Shown here piece by piece: positions 10,540 to 21,865 of a stretch of 64,000 nucleotides of DNA. The stretch's first letter is position 1; each line of letters opens with the position of its first letter. Source of the stretch: Cordilura impudica (Eukaryota > Arthropoda > Insecta > Diptera > Scathophagidae); NCBI GenBank assembly GCA_963682025.1, contig OY821519.1:188789253-188853252 (forward strand). Reading direction: 5' to 3'. The notes under the pieces were generated by a model that saw only the letters and a program-made list of their open reading frames with translations, was not told where the DNA came from and ran no database searches. The position numbers and the translations under genes are program-made.

Positions 10540-10858
10540 TTGTCATTGGTAAAATTTCAATCTCATTTTCCACTTTTGGTTTTCCCTCCATGGCAAACGA
10601 CGTCCACATTTCTACCATTTTCCTTGCCATTTCCGTGTCTTTAGCATTCAAATTATACGTTGAAAATAAATAGATGTTATTATTTCCGTGGTGAACACCA
10701 CCTTCAAATGGATAGTGTTCATTGCCAAGATCATAACCGAATCGAGTATAAGATCCTTCATAATCGAAACTGTATAGAAAGACAGGAGCCAAATTTTTTT
10801 GTAACATATTTTTGGCCAAAGTCAGGACTGGAGATTTCATTTCCACAATAGTAGCTAG
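10540..10858 (-). CDS. Carboxylesterase, penultimate exon (partial gene)
   Basis: This exon encodes part of the C-terminal region of a type-B carboxylesterase. It reads PVFLYSFDYEGSYTRFG, then GVHHGNNNIYLF, then NAKDTEMARKMVEMWTSFA and MEGKP. The family pattern is PVYxYxFDYxG, Gx(x)HxDEL.YLF around the catalytic histidine, and M...WTxFAxxGxP. The His of GVHH is in the expected place; the following acidic residues (usually D/E-D/E-L) are replaced by N-N-N, which is unusual. The donor is A|GTATGC at 10540/10539. The acceptor is TTTAAAG ending at 10859, or the next AG four bases on. No upstream exons, signal peptide, or GxSxG nucleophile region were found in block C. The gene may have long introns, be truncated, or be a pseudogene. 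The second copy is at 60984-61302. Confidence 0.75.
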
Positions 10859-11107
10859 CTTTAAATAAAAATTATTAATTATTAAAAAAATCGTATGCAT
10901 ATATTCTGAATGATGGGCAAATGGTGTCTTTTAGGTCAATTCGTTTTCGTATTAGCAAAAACAAATGGAATATATTCTGAAAGAAGAGGTTAAACAAATA
11001 CTCATTGGGTGGAATACAGTACGTATAAGTATTTGTTCTGAGATATTTATGTGCATTACGCGAGAATACGATTTGTTATAGAAAAACTTGGACACATGAA
11101 TAGGTTT

Positions 11108-11766
11108 ATACCCTATACCACTTTGCGAACAGGGTATAATGAGTTTGTGCTGATGTTTGTAACTGTAATCTAGAATAATTTTTTAGACAATTTAGATGTC
11201 CATGTAAACCTTGTACTCAAACTACAGGGGCCATTCGATATCGAGTAAAATCAATCGAAATTCCATATTTTGGATTATTATTTCTTCTCAACCAGAGGCC
11301 ATAATTCTTCAACTGTCACAAAGAAAAATTATTCTTAACATTTTATTTTGGGAAATAAAAAAATCATTTCGATCGAAAAATTTCGATAACGAATGCGGTG
11401 ATTTGTCCCCAGGTCGCAAATATGAATATATTTTGATGAAATTTATTCCCCATACAAATAGCCCATATTAGATCGACCTAAATTGTCTTAAGATCAATAT
11501 TATCATATATAAATAAAAAAAATAACCCTGTAGGACCATTTTAGTCATAATCCCCATATAAAGCTGCTTCCAGACCTTAACTTAAATCTATCAAAAACAA
11601 AAGTATTGCATAGATTTTTCTCAAATTTGGTTTATTTTATATATGTTTATGTGAGTCTACTAAATAAATATGGTCATGATCCATCCATTTTTCTAGCTAG
11701 TCTCCATATGAAAATAGAATCTGATATGAAATTTTTCATTTCTGAGGGCAACAAATTCACAACACT
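11108..11766 (-). mobile_element. Old, diverged HLE1 copy
   Basis: A degenerate HLE1 in reverse orientation. The 3' hairpin remnant (ATACCCTATACCACTTTG...AGGGTATAATGA) comes first, then TGTCCATGTAAACCTTG, GTCGCAAATATGAATATATT, AAAGCTGCTTCCAGACC and CTTAAATCTATCAAAAA. All are HLE1 landmarks with many changes. About 150 bp of foreign sequence interrupts it at roughly 11230-11400. A young HLE1 abuts its 5' remnant at 11767. Confidence 0.7.
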
Positions 11767-12561
11767 AACAAGTAAGAAAATTATAGTCGGTCTAGACCGA
11801 CTATACGATACCCTATACCATGCATTTATATACCCTATCTCTCAGACCCAACTAACTGGATATAGAAAATAAGCATAAACCAAATTTGAGTGAAATTTTT
11901 ATTAATTTTTTTGGCTGCAGATATGAAAAAGTTCATATCGGATGCTATATCTATATGGGGACTAGGCCCAAAAATGGACCGATCCTGACCATGTTTGGTA
12001 AAGTCTCTTGTATTTTCTAAAAATATATACAAACAAAATTTGAGAAGAATCAGTGCAATATTTTTGTTTTTTGATAGATTTAAGTGAAGATCGGGAAACA
12101 GATCTATATGGGGCCTATGACTAAGAGTTGTCCAATAGGGATCATTTCTGGACTACTGATTAATGGATGTAATATATACATACAAACCCAATTTGACTAA
12201 GATTTGTATGATAACTTGGATCTTATGGCAATATATGTTGATTTCATACGGGTCATTTGTATGGGGGCTAGGTCTGAACATGGACCGATTCTCACCAATT
12301 TCAATAGCGTTCATCCCATGGCCGATAAAAGATCAAATACCAAATTTCATCAAAACATATTCATATTTGCGACCTGCAGTTTGATTAAAAGCTTTACATG
12401 GACACACAGACGGACGGACGGACGGACATCGTTAAATCGAATCAGATAGTGATTCTGATTCGATCGGTATAATTAAAGATGGGTGTAGGTCAAATATTTT
12501 TGGTTGTTACAAACAGCAGCACAAAGTCATTATACCCAAACCACATAGTGGTATAGGGTAT
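11767..12561 (+). mobile_element. HLE1 element, complete
   Basis: A complete HLE1 with AACAAGTAAG, a perfect subterminal palindrome, ATACCCTATACCA, (GACG)n near 12408-12428, and a hairpin ending GGGTAT. It carries an extra GCCTATGACTAAGAGTTG segment near 12113 not seen in the other copies. The other locus copy is 62211-63001, whose (GACG)n is eight bases shorter. Confidence 0.9.
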
Positions 12562-13749
12562 AAAAACGATATTTCAACTCTTATTTTGTTTGTAGATTAG
12601 AGTGTCGTATCGGAAAGACTTTTATAGTGAAGCCCCTGCATTTTTAGTTTGTGATCGTAGTGTGTTTTGTCAAAATAAGAAATATGTGTTGGGCAAAATT
12701 GTTAACTTATTGTAGAATAATATTTATAAAGTTCTGGTCATTTACATTTTTAGATTTTGATATAAAATCTCTAAAAATTCGACTGACAATGGAAAATAAT
12801 ACATGGGACTCGTATATATCTTATATTTAAGTGTAAAAATTCAAATTTGAATATCGTATTTGACGGTATATGAAACATGTACACAAATGCTTTTGTTTTT
12901 ATGTTATTCCTCTAAATAATAAAATTATAGGAGCTTTTGAATGGGGTGCTGCAATAGGTCTGATGTAAATTAACATATTGTTAATCTCTATTATATTTAA
13001 GTGAATACCTTTTCTTCTTTCTTTATTTTCCGGCTAGTTTGTGTTTCAGGCGAGATTTTCTCTTGGATTATGGTGTCCAATATGGATATCATTTTTTTTT
13101 TGTTTTAGTACAATAATAATATGTATGGAAATGTAAAGGGAATTTTGCTGCGATACAAAATTTTTCAAAAAAAATCTTAAATCTTAATGGTTTTTTTTTA
13201 ATAAAAACTATGTACTATATTTCCATCAAAAATTTTAATAAAATGTTGCTAAACCTAAAGTTTGTTACATTGATTTAACTTTATCTCAGGAACTGTTCAT
13301 CCGATTTAATAATTCTAAAAACTAACGCCCGTATTCATAATCAAATTCTAGCAGTTGGCTAACTTTTTTCATGCAAATTTTGAAATTTTCATATGAAAAA
13401 AAGTTAGCCAACTGCTAGAATTTGCCAACTGCCAAAATGTTTTAAAAATTTTTATACGAGTATCGTTATGCATGATTTTTTAATTCTTCTTTATATTTAA
13501 AGCATGTTTTATTAATTCTCTTAGCTTACACAAACATTTTAAATATTTAATAATAACCCATTATAATGAAGAATTAAACATTATGAATTTTTTTTATAAA
13601 TATGTTATATAAGCTTTTTTGTATATACAGTGGGTGAAAATACATTGGAATCATTTACAAAACTCTGAATTTGCCAATTTTGCGAAATGACTCTTTCGTT
13701 GGTATATTCCCTATCGAAAGATAACAAATTTGTTACAAAAAACAAAATA
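12562..13749. other. AT-rich interval with one long hairpin, no gene
   Basis: No reading frame is supported. The only notable structure is the hairpin at 13342-13424. Duplication with copy 2 extends to 13560, where the window of the second copy ends. Confidence 0.5.
13342..13424. repeat. 83-nt near-perfect hairpin
   Basis: CAAATTCTAGCAGTTGGCTA followed by ACTTTTTTCAT is mirrored by its complement ending TGCCAACTGC... The left arm is at 13342-13372 and the right arm at about 13393-13424, separated by about 20 nt. The stem is about 31 bp with a single unpaired base. It could be a fold-back mobile element or a small-RNA precursor. It is duplicated at 63782-63864. Confidence 0.8.
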
Positions 13750-14557
13750 AACAAGTAAGAAAATTATAGTCGGTCTAGACCGACTATACGATACCCTATA
13801 CCATGCGTTTAGAAACCCTATCTCTTAGGCCCAACTAACTGGACATTGAAAATAAGCAAAAACCAAATTTGAGTGGGATTTTTATTAATTTTTTTGGCTG
13901 CAGATATGAAAAAGTTCATATCGGATGCTATATCTATAAAGGGACTAGGTCCAAAAATGGACCGATCCTGATCATGTTTGGTAAAGTCTCTTGTATTTTG
14001 CAAAAATATGTAGAAACAAAATTTGAGAAGAATCAGTGCAATATTTTTGTTTTTTAATAGATTTAAGTGAAGATCGGGAAGCAGCTCCATATGGGGTCAA
14101 AGGGATCATTTTTGGACTACTCATTAGTGGATGTAATGAATGCATACAAACCCAATTTGAGTAAGATCTATATGACAATTTGGATCTTATGGCAATTTAT
14201 GTCGATTTCATATGGGTAATTTGTATGGGGGCTAGGTCTGAACATGGACCGATTCTCACCAATTTCAATAGCGTTCATCCCATGGCCGATAAAAGCTTAT
14301 ATACCAAATTTCATCAAAATATATTCATATTTGCGACCTGCAGTTTGATTACAAGCTTTACATGGACACACAGACGGACGGACGGACGGACGGACGGACG
14401 GACGGACGGACGGACGGACGGACATTGTTAAATCAATTCAGAAAGTGATTCTGATTCGATCGGTATAATTAAAGATGGGTCTAGGTCAAATATTTTTGGT
14501 TGTTACAAACAGCAGCACAAAGTCATTATACCCAAACCACATAGTGGTATAGGGTAT
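13750..14557 (+). mobile_element. HLE1 element, complete
   Basis: A complete HLE1 with a perfect palindrome and subterminal repeat. It has the longest (GACG)n run in the window (about 14375-14422, roughly 12 units) and a hairpin ending GGGTAT at 14557. Confidence 0.9.
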
Positions 14558-14768
14558 AAAAACATAGATAAAAGAAAAAAAAATATTTTTTTAGTTATGT
14601 CAGAGCAATGAATACTTTTAAACTGTTGTGCCAGAGTTAATTTAATAAAATTAAAATATAAGATATTATGTATAATATCTTAACCGTTTTTTAAATTTAT
14701 AGTTTCTAACTTTTTATTTAAACTGTACAACTGTATTTTTCTATGCTATAATTAATTATTATAAAAAA

Positions 14769-16168
14769 ATGGCAAGAATTAAGTTTTGTGTGGAGTTAAA
14801 ACCAGAATAATAGATGATGTTACTGCTGGTCTTAACCCAAAGGAAATTTGAGAAAAAATTATCTACGAATAAATCCATAATTTTAAAAATTTCAAGAAAT
14901 ATCGTGAAAGAGGCACGGTGACGACGCAACATTTAGTGGCAGGCCCTATAAAACGAGTCAAAGACAAAATAATTTAATAGCAAGGGATTATAAAAAATAT
15001 CACAACAAAAAATGTCAACAATCTGAAGCAAAAACAAGTAAGAAAATTATAGTCGGTCTAGACCGACTATACGATACCCTATACCATGCGTTTAGAAACC
15101 CTATCTCTTAGGCCAAATTAACTGGACATAGAAAATAAGCAAAAACCAAATTTGAGTGGGATTTGTATTAATTTTTTTGGCTGCAGATATGAAAAAGTTC
15201 ATATCGGAGGCTATATCTATATAGGGACTAGGTCCAAAAATGGACCGATCCTGATCATGTTTGGTAAAGTCTCTTGTATTTTGCAAAAATATATACAAAC
15301 AAAATTTGAGAAGAATCAGTGCAATATTTATGTTGTTTAATAGATTTAAGTGAAGATCGGGAAGCAGCTCTATATGGGGTCAAAGGCATCATTTTTGGAC
15401 TACTCATTAATGGATGTAATGAACGCATACCAACCCAATTTGGGTAAGATCTATATGACAATTTGGATCTTATGGCAATTTATGTCGATTTCATATGGGT
15501 AATTTGTATGGGGGCTAGGTCTGACCATGGACCGATTCTCACCAATTTCAATAGCTTTCATCCCATGGCTGATAAAAACTTATGTACCAAATTTCATCAA
15601 AATATATTCATATTTGCGACCTGCAGTTTGATTACAAGGCTTACATGGACACACAGACGGACGGACGGACGGACGGACGGACGGACGGACGGACGGACAT
15701 TGTTAAATCAACTCAGAAAGTGATTCTGATTCGATCGGTATAATTAAAGATGGGTCTATGTCAAATATTTTTGGTTGTTACAAACAGCAGCACAAAGTCA
15801 TTATAAATATATGCTCGAACTGTTTCCCGACGAGCTGATCTGGGTTGTTATCGTCCTATGAAGATACCACTGATATCAGAGAAAAATCGTCTGGTTCGCA
15901 TAAATTTTGCTAAAGAAGACATGAACTGGTTAAGACGGAATTGGAATACTGTTCTCTTTTCAGATGAGTCAAAGTTTGATTTAAGAGGCCATCATGGAGG
16001 AACGCTTGTACGACGACCAAAGGGAAAAAGACTCTTAAGTTTGCCGGTTGCAATATTATGGTATATGGTTGCTTTTCGGGCGAAGGGATGGGTCCAATTC
16101 TTGTAGTAAAAGATACTCTAAACGGAATTGGATACAGGCATATTCTAAATGAAGCATGGAACTAGTAA
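14769..16168 (+). pseudogene. Tc1-like transposase relic split by an HLE1
   Basis: A Tc1-family transposase remnant in two pieces around the HLE1 at 15033-15806. The left piece has a start-like ATGGCAAGAATT, then decayed helix-turn-helix sequence with KKYRERGTVTTQHLVAGPIK. The right piece reads ARTVSRRADLGCYRPMKIPL, then NWLRRNWNTVLFSDESKFDL with the first catalytic Asp of the DDE triad, then LVRRPKGKR. A frameshift follows, after which the frame gives CNIMVYGCFSGEGMGPILVV and ends at TAG near 16162. Stops interrupt the N-terminal part. The second Asp motif and the third catalytic residue are missing, so the 3' third has been lost. It cannot encode an active enzyme. Confidence 0.8.
15033..15806 (+). 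mobile_element. HLE1 element, 3' hairpin deleted
   Basis: An HLE1 inserted in the Tc1 relic. The 5' landmarks and (GACG)n (about 15656-15698) are intact. The sequence stops at AAGTCATTATA and continues directly into the Tc1 flank (AATATATGCTCG). The expected hairpin from CCCAAACCAC to AGGGTATA is missing. The remnant fits deletion between the two TATA motifs that bracket the hairpin. Confidence 0.85.
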
Positions 16169-16260
16169 AAGTTTACAATGTTTTGTCAACAGCATAATTT
16201 GAATACTTTTAAGTTCGGTTATTTTTTTCTGAAGCTAAGCTATTTATGTTAATAATTTTT

Positions 16261-16602
16261 ATACCCTATACCACTATGTGGTTTGGGTATAATGACTTTG
16301 TGCTGCTGTTTGTAACAACCAAAAATATTTGACCTAGACCCATCTTTAATTATACCGATCGAATCAGAATCACTTTCTGAGTTGATTTAACAATGTCCGT
16401 CCGTCCGTCTGTGTGTCCATGTAAAGCTTTTAATCAAACTGTAGGTCGCAAATATGAACATATTTTGATGAAATTTGGTACATAAGCTTTTATCGGCCAT
16501 GTGATGAACGCTATTGAAATTGGTGAGAATCGGTCCATGTTCAGACCTAGCCCCCATACAAATTACCCATATGAAATCGACATAAATTGCCATAAGATCC
16601 AA
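16261..16602 (-). mobile_element. HLE1 element, 3' half
   Basis: A reverse-oriented HLE1 that begins with its 3' hairpin (ATACCCTATACCACTATGTG). It carries a short GTCC microsatellite near 16395-16410 and is cut off after CATAAGATCCAAA, exactly where the long-TIR Transib-like element starts. The rest of this HLE1 was not found beyond the right end of that element. Confidence 0.85.
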
Positions 16603-16603
16603 A

Positions 16604-19224
16604 TTTTTTATTGTTTTTTGGTAAAGGGTTGCATACATTTTTATTACTTCAAATAATTTTATACATATATCTTTTCAAAGAAGGTATAATTATAAGTTAA
16701 TGGTCTATGAAATATTTACCTAATGAGTTTCAACTGATCATAAAATTGCCCGAAACTCTGATGCTGATTTTATACAAAAAAAAAAAAAACAGGTAAAAAG
16801 CCAAAGCCTAAGATATTTTCATTATTAAATAACAAATATAACTAAATTTTTTTTAATGAGTATTTTTTTATTTGTTTTATAATAGGCTTAAAATTACATA
16901 ACAATTGTCTGCTTTTTTACTAGTTATTTTCTACAAAACAATCAGAAATATCAAAAGATAAAAGATGTTTTATATCTATAGCTTCGGAATCGTCATTTTC
17001 TATTTCAAGACTTATTTTTGGTAACCATTTTGTTCTTATGGAGTATATTACTTGATCTGATGATATCAATAAATATTCCATTAAATCGGAATTTTGGGCT
17101 TCTTTGCTACATTTTCTTGTATTAAAAAGTCTAAAGTGTTTGACATCTCTGTTTCTAGCTTCTTGTGCTTCTTCAGTCAGTTCTCCCAAGGGCAGGATGC
17201 TATTTTGTATTATTTCTTTCCCATGAGCTAATACTTTGTGTACAATTGGTGTCATTGGCCTCCAAGGATATAAGTTCATTATTAATTCCTTAGTTCCACT
17301 AGCATATGTTTTCAATTTCTCCGCATTAATTTGTTGTTTACTATTAATGACAGCTAATATTACTTTAAACCGTGCGATTAAAGCCTTGTCAATGCCAGTA
17401 ATCAAATAAGTACTTTCGGGATCTTCAAAGAAACGTCTTGCTGTATTACCATCATTTGAACTTCCATAGCCACAAAGAGGCTCATCGATAATTAGACCAA
17501 GTTGCATTTTAAATTCATCCCGAATTCCTTTCTTCTCAGTTTTTCGTATGGCGTGTAGATCAGTATTATTTTTAACTGGTATATTTTTTTGACCTGGAAT
17601 TTGCCGGTATTTTAGATCATATGCGAGATGCAAGCAATATTCCATAAATCGTATTCTTGCATGAAGTGGTGATATTCCAAATTTTAAAGCAATTTCATTA
17701 ATAGGAAATTCATCACAACTGTTATGAAATTCTGGTTGAAATAACACTTTAATGACACTTCCAGATATTTCCACAAAAACTGGAGACAATCTCGAAATTT
17801 CCTGATTTATTGAAATCACTAAGCTTTGTGTTGTAATTTTGTCTTCCTTTGTGTACTCAAATCGGATTGGCCGACATAGAAACTTAGATCCGGGTGTTAA
17901 ATTACTCCATATGTCCTGATATTCTCCCTCACTAGAAGAAGAACTTGTCTCATTATATAGGCTCATTTTTAATGGTACTAATGATGTCATAAAAATTGTT
18001 GAAAAATTTATTTCTGAATTGCTTCCACTTGGTTGTCTATACTTAGAAAATCCAGATGTTCCATCGCATCCCCATTTACATATTAACGTAACTTCTGAAT
18101 TGTTGCATATTTCTATTTCTTCTTTGCTAAATGTGGATATTATTCTAGATGCAGTGTTTTCAAGCAGTTCCGCTAATCCAACATTTGCACTTTCAGTATT
18201 GGATATAACATTAGATGGTAGAATTTTATTTTTGTTTCCTTTATGGCTCTGCTGGTAGGAAAAATATCAAATCCTTTTTCTTTGAGAGCTTTTCTCAAAA
18301 TACCATATTTATTTCTTGTCAATCCCAAATTTAAAATAAGACCTAACGCATCCTCTTCTGTAAATGATGTTGACGACTTTGGCGTTGAAATACTTTGCAC
18401 CATACGCTTCAACCGCTTAGGAGATGCAGTTGGTAACACATCTACAATTTTAGCTTCCTTTGGTTGCATGCGTGTCAAGGCTGATTTAAAAGAATCCTTA
18501 ATTTCATTAGGCGAATGGTTACTAATGATTTCTTCTTGTTTTTTCTTTTTTGTCCTTGATTGAACATTTTCGTAGTCCTTTTTAGGTCGACCAAATGCCT
18601 TTTTCTCAATTTGTACTGTGAGGCCCGTTTTCAACCATTCTTCATTTTTAGTCATAAACTTTGATTTTGATAAACCCGATTGGCTAAATCTTCTTTCGTA
18701 AGCTTTGTAAAAATTTTCAACATCTTCAGAACTCACATTTAAACCGTAAGTGTTGTTAATTGTATAAAATAATTTCGAGACTTTTTCCGAACGTGATGAA
18801 TGAATAGTAGAATCGGAAGGATTTTCCCAAATAACTTTGCAAAGTGAATAATACTTTAATGTAACCTCCATGATAGATTATACGTAAGTGATCTTAATAA
18901 ACAAGAAACTCATGGTTATATACTGAAAATACTTTTTGAAAGGTAATATATCGGGTAGGTACTTCAACCAATACTTACATTTTTTTTAGTGAATCTAAGG
19001 ATTTGGCTTTTACCTGTTTTTTTTTTGCATAAAAAGGTATTGTGAATTACAGATATTTTGCAATAGGTATCAGAGTTTCGGGCAATTTTATGATCAGTTG
19101 AAACTCCTTAGGTAAATATTTCATACACCATTAACTTATAATTATACCTTCTTTGAAAAGATATATAAAATTATTTGAAGTAATAAAAACGTATGCAACC
19201 CTTTACCAAAAAACAATAAAAAAA
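16604..19224. mobile_element. Transib/RAG1-like transposon with long terminal inverted repeats
   Basis: About 2.6 kb bounded by long inverted repeats. The left arm (16604 to about 16814) and the right arm (19224 back to about 18994) share TTTTTTATTGTTTTTTGGTA at the tip, then TTGCATAC.TTTTTATTACTT, TTTCAAAGAAGGTATAATTA, GTTTCAACTGATCATAAAAT and CAGGTAAAA.GCCAAA. Small indels separate the matches. The Transib consensus tip CACWATG is not present at these ends, and no 5-bp target duplication was found, so the exact termini are uncertain. The transposase pseudogene lies between the arms. Confidence 0.8.
16920..18871 (-). pseudogene. RAG1/Transib-like transposase with one frameshift
   Basis: A nearly complete DDE transposase of the Transib/RAG1 superfamily on the minus strand. 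The N-terminal part (232 codons from 18871) includes FTEEDALGLILNLGLTRNKY. At about 18216-18220 one base is missing. The frame then resumes as PSNVISNTESANVGLAELLE and KWGCDGTSGFSKYRQ, where the Asp aligns with the first catalytic Asp region of RAG1 (CDG), and continues in the 356-codon frame ending at 16920. That frame has GISPLHARIRF (105-115), DGNTARRFF (180-188), HKVLAHGKEII (251-261) and LTEEAQEARN (271-280). The last carries the Glu equivalent to the RAG1 catalytic Glu. I do not find the MxDGK-type segment and Cys pairs expected before GISPLHARIRF, so the second Asp may have been deleted. The element is probably catalytically dead. Confidence 0.8.
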
Positions 19225-19395
19225 TATGTCATTCACTATGTAAATGACCATTTATATGAACAAATAGGGAAATAGCTAAATTTTTGCCTGTGGAGTGTGG
19301 TTTGGGGTCATTATTTCAGCATGTTGCAATATATTTGAGAGACATGTTATATATCGTTGAATAGATAAATATGTCTTCTTTAATAATATATATAA
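19225..19395. other. Short spacer
   Basis: Unrecognised sequence between the Transib-like element and the CACGCCC-type element. It contains CACTATG at 19233-19239, which I regard as chance. Confidence 0.4.
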
Positions 19396-20767
19396 CTAGA
19401 TGTAACCCGGTGCGCTTCGCTACACCCTCCCCCTCCCCCCCCCACTTCCGAATTGTTACGAAAAGGCTGACGCAAGTCCCAAGGCTCTCACTAACACAGT
19501 AATTCAGATATATCACATTTAATATTAAGTTTGTATAGGGGTACCATGCGCATTTGTCCAATCCCGCCCATTTTTTATTGGACTACTCATATTAATATCT
19601 GAGGGACTCGTGAAAAATGTCGAGCCTTTCCCAGTTATATGATACTAGATGTAACCCGGTGCGCTTCGCTACACCCTCCCCCTCCCCCCCCCCCCACTTC
19701 CGAATTGTTACGAAAAGGCTCACGCAAGTCCCAAGGCTCTCACTAACACAGTAATTCAGATATATCACATTTAATATTAAGTTTGTATAGGGGTACCATG
19801 CGCATTTGTCCAATCCCGCCCATTTTTTATTGGACTACTCATATTAATATCTGAGGGACTCGTGCAAAATGTCGAGCCTTTCACAGTTATATGATATTAG
19901 ATATCTACTTTGCATGGGCGGTGCTACGCCCACTGCTTCTATCACTCCCATTTTTTTGTTCGACTAATCACACAAAGAACCTATGGGCTCACGCAAAGCC
20001 ACAAAGCTCTTTCTTTTACAGTACTCCAAATATTTGACATTTAATAGTTACTTTGCATGGGGAGCTCCACGCCCATTGGTGTGAACCCGCCAATTTTTTG
20101 TCTGACTACTCATACTAAGATCTGATGGTGTCGTGCAAAGTGCCAAAGCTTCCCTCTTTTAGTACACCAGTTATATAATATCATATATTTACTTTGTACG
20201 GGCGGTGCCACGCCCACTGCTCCGATCACGCCCATTTTTTGTCTAACTAATCATATGAATAACTTATGGGTTCACACAAAATCCCAAGACTCTCACTATA
20301 ACAGTACTCCAGATATATGGCATTTTATATTTTATTTGTATGGCAGGTGCCACGCCTATTGGTCCGATAGTGCCCATTTTTTGTCCGACTGCTCACATTA
20401 ATAATAGGTGCCATCAGACAAATTTTAAAAGCTCTCTCTATCATAGTACTCGAGACCACGCCCACTTCTCCGATCCGGCCCATTTCCGGCGCGACTACTA
20501 ATATTAACAATAGGTGACCTCACACAAATTTGCAAAGCTCTCCCTGTCATGGTACTCAATATATGTATATGATATTAAAAATTTACTTTGTGTGGGAGGT
20601 GCCACGCCCACTAAAAATATTAAAAAATTATAGCCTATAGCACTTCCCATATCCGCAGTAAGACTCCGTGAAAATTTCAGGAAGATCAGATGGCTAGTTA
20701 CGGAGATTACCCCCTACAAACAAATAAACAAACAAACACACATTACCTCTTTATTATATTAGTATAG
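19396..20767 (+). mobile_element. CACGCCC/ACCCGG-type repeat element
   Basis: It starts CTAGATGTAACCCGGTGCGC and ends TTATTATATTAGTATAGAT. The first 249 bp are tandemly duplicated (CTAGATGTAACCCGG at 19396 and 19645, each with a C-rich CCCTCCCCCTCCCCCC tract). The rest is a run of diverged monomers of about 140 bp with GCCACGCCCACTG and CCGCCCATTTTTTG anchors. The tail has AAAATTTCAGGAAGATCAGA and CAAACAAACACACATTACC. No coding sequence was found. Confidence 0.75.
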
Positions 20768-21865
20768 ATAATAAGTAAAATTCAAAAATTTTGGGAACAC
20801 TTTACCAAAAAAACCAAAAAAACGAAAAACCATAGTTTTTCTATATTTTTTTTCTGAAATTTGAATATAAATATCTCAAAAACTATTAACGTTATCAAAA
20901 TGATTTTTTGAAATGTTTTAGATAGTTTAAATGCCGTTCTGAGTCAATAAATAAAATATAAAAATAACTAATCTTAATATGTTTTTTATGTTAACAAAAA
21001 AAAATTCGTATGAAAATTTGACTTTTTTCACCATTTAAGCCCTCCTGACCACGTTTATGTAATGGCGGTGAATTTTATTGCGGCAAATAAATAAAAATAT
21101 TTGGAGCTTTAATACTGCGGTGAAATCGAGCGGATATTTTTGTATTAACTTTTAAAACTTAGTTTTTCTTTAAAAAAATTGCCCAATTTCGTCCAATGCT
21201 GGACGTAGGGTGCATGTCCAAAAATATTAAAAATTTCGCTCACAACCATTCTTGAAGCATATTCTTTTAAAATATGTAGAAAAATATATACATATTTTAC
21301 CAAGGTTGTGAGAAAAAAGTGAAAGAATGAAGGGTATTTTTTGGCAAAAATTTGCAATTTTTAGAACCTGATTCAAAAAGTCAACTTTAAGATTTTGTGC
21401 TCACTAAACGGTTTGAAATAATTCAAAAAATACTTCAACATATTTTTTTAAAAAGTACTGGCTATCGGCACATATTTTTAGATTTTTTTTTATCTAAGAA
21501 AGAATTTGGTGAAAAGTTCAAATGTTGATTTTTAAAATCAAATATTTTTAAACCATAAGCGATAACTAGGTAGTATAAGCATGTTTTTTTGTTAATAATT
21601 TAATGGTTATTGGAAAAATTTAAAAAACGTAAAAATCACTTCATATTTATAAAAGTTACAAGCTTTGAAAGCATTTTCCACCTCGAGGTGGTCGACTTTG
21701 GCACCCTGTAACTCACCCTGTGTTACAACAGGGTATCTCAAAAATAAATATTTTGAAAGCCTATATCCTTGACTACAATCGCCTAGAATATACTATTCCA
21801 ATCCAACCAATAGTTTAGAAGTTCCAGACTTATTACCACTTTTTTTTTTGGTTTTGAACCACTGT
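20768..21865. other. AT-rich interval, no gene
   Basis: About 1.1 kb with no supported feature. It has A/T homopolymers and a CACCCTGTAACTCACCCTGTG repeat near 21704. No frame longer than 70 codons is open, and none shows a domain. Confidence 0.5.

Larger units (their letters stand above)
8838..13560. repeat. Duplicated block C (copy 1)
   Basis: The block is nearly identical to 59315-64000, which runs off the window end. It contains a TIR element with a coding relic, the esterase exons, an old HLE1, a young HLE1 and a long hairpin. Private differences include a 28-bp indel at about 9302-9330 between GTGT direct repeats and variable microsatellite lengths. Confidence 0.9.

Noticed and set aside
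14375..14422. CRISPR-like array in the GACG repeats
   Set aside because: It is a 4-bp microsatellite without spacers, in a eukaryotic genome.
19233..19239. CACTATG as a possible Transib terminus
   Set aside because: It faces the wrong way for the adjacent element and has no partner at the left end. The same 7-mer also occurs by chance in the HLE1 hairpin.
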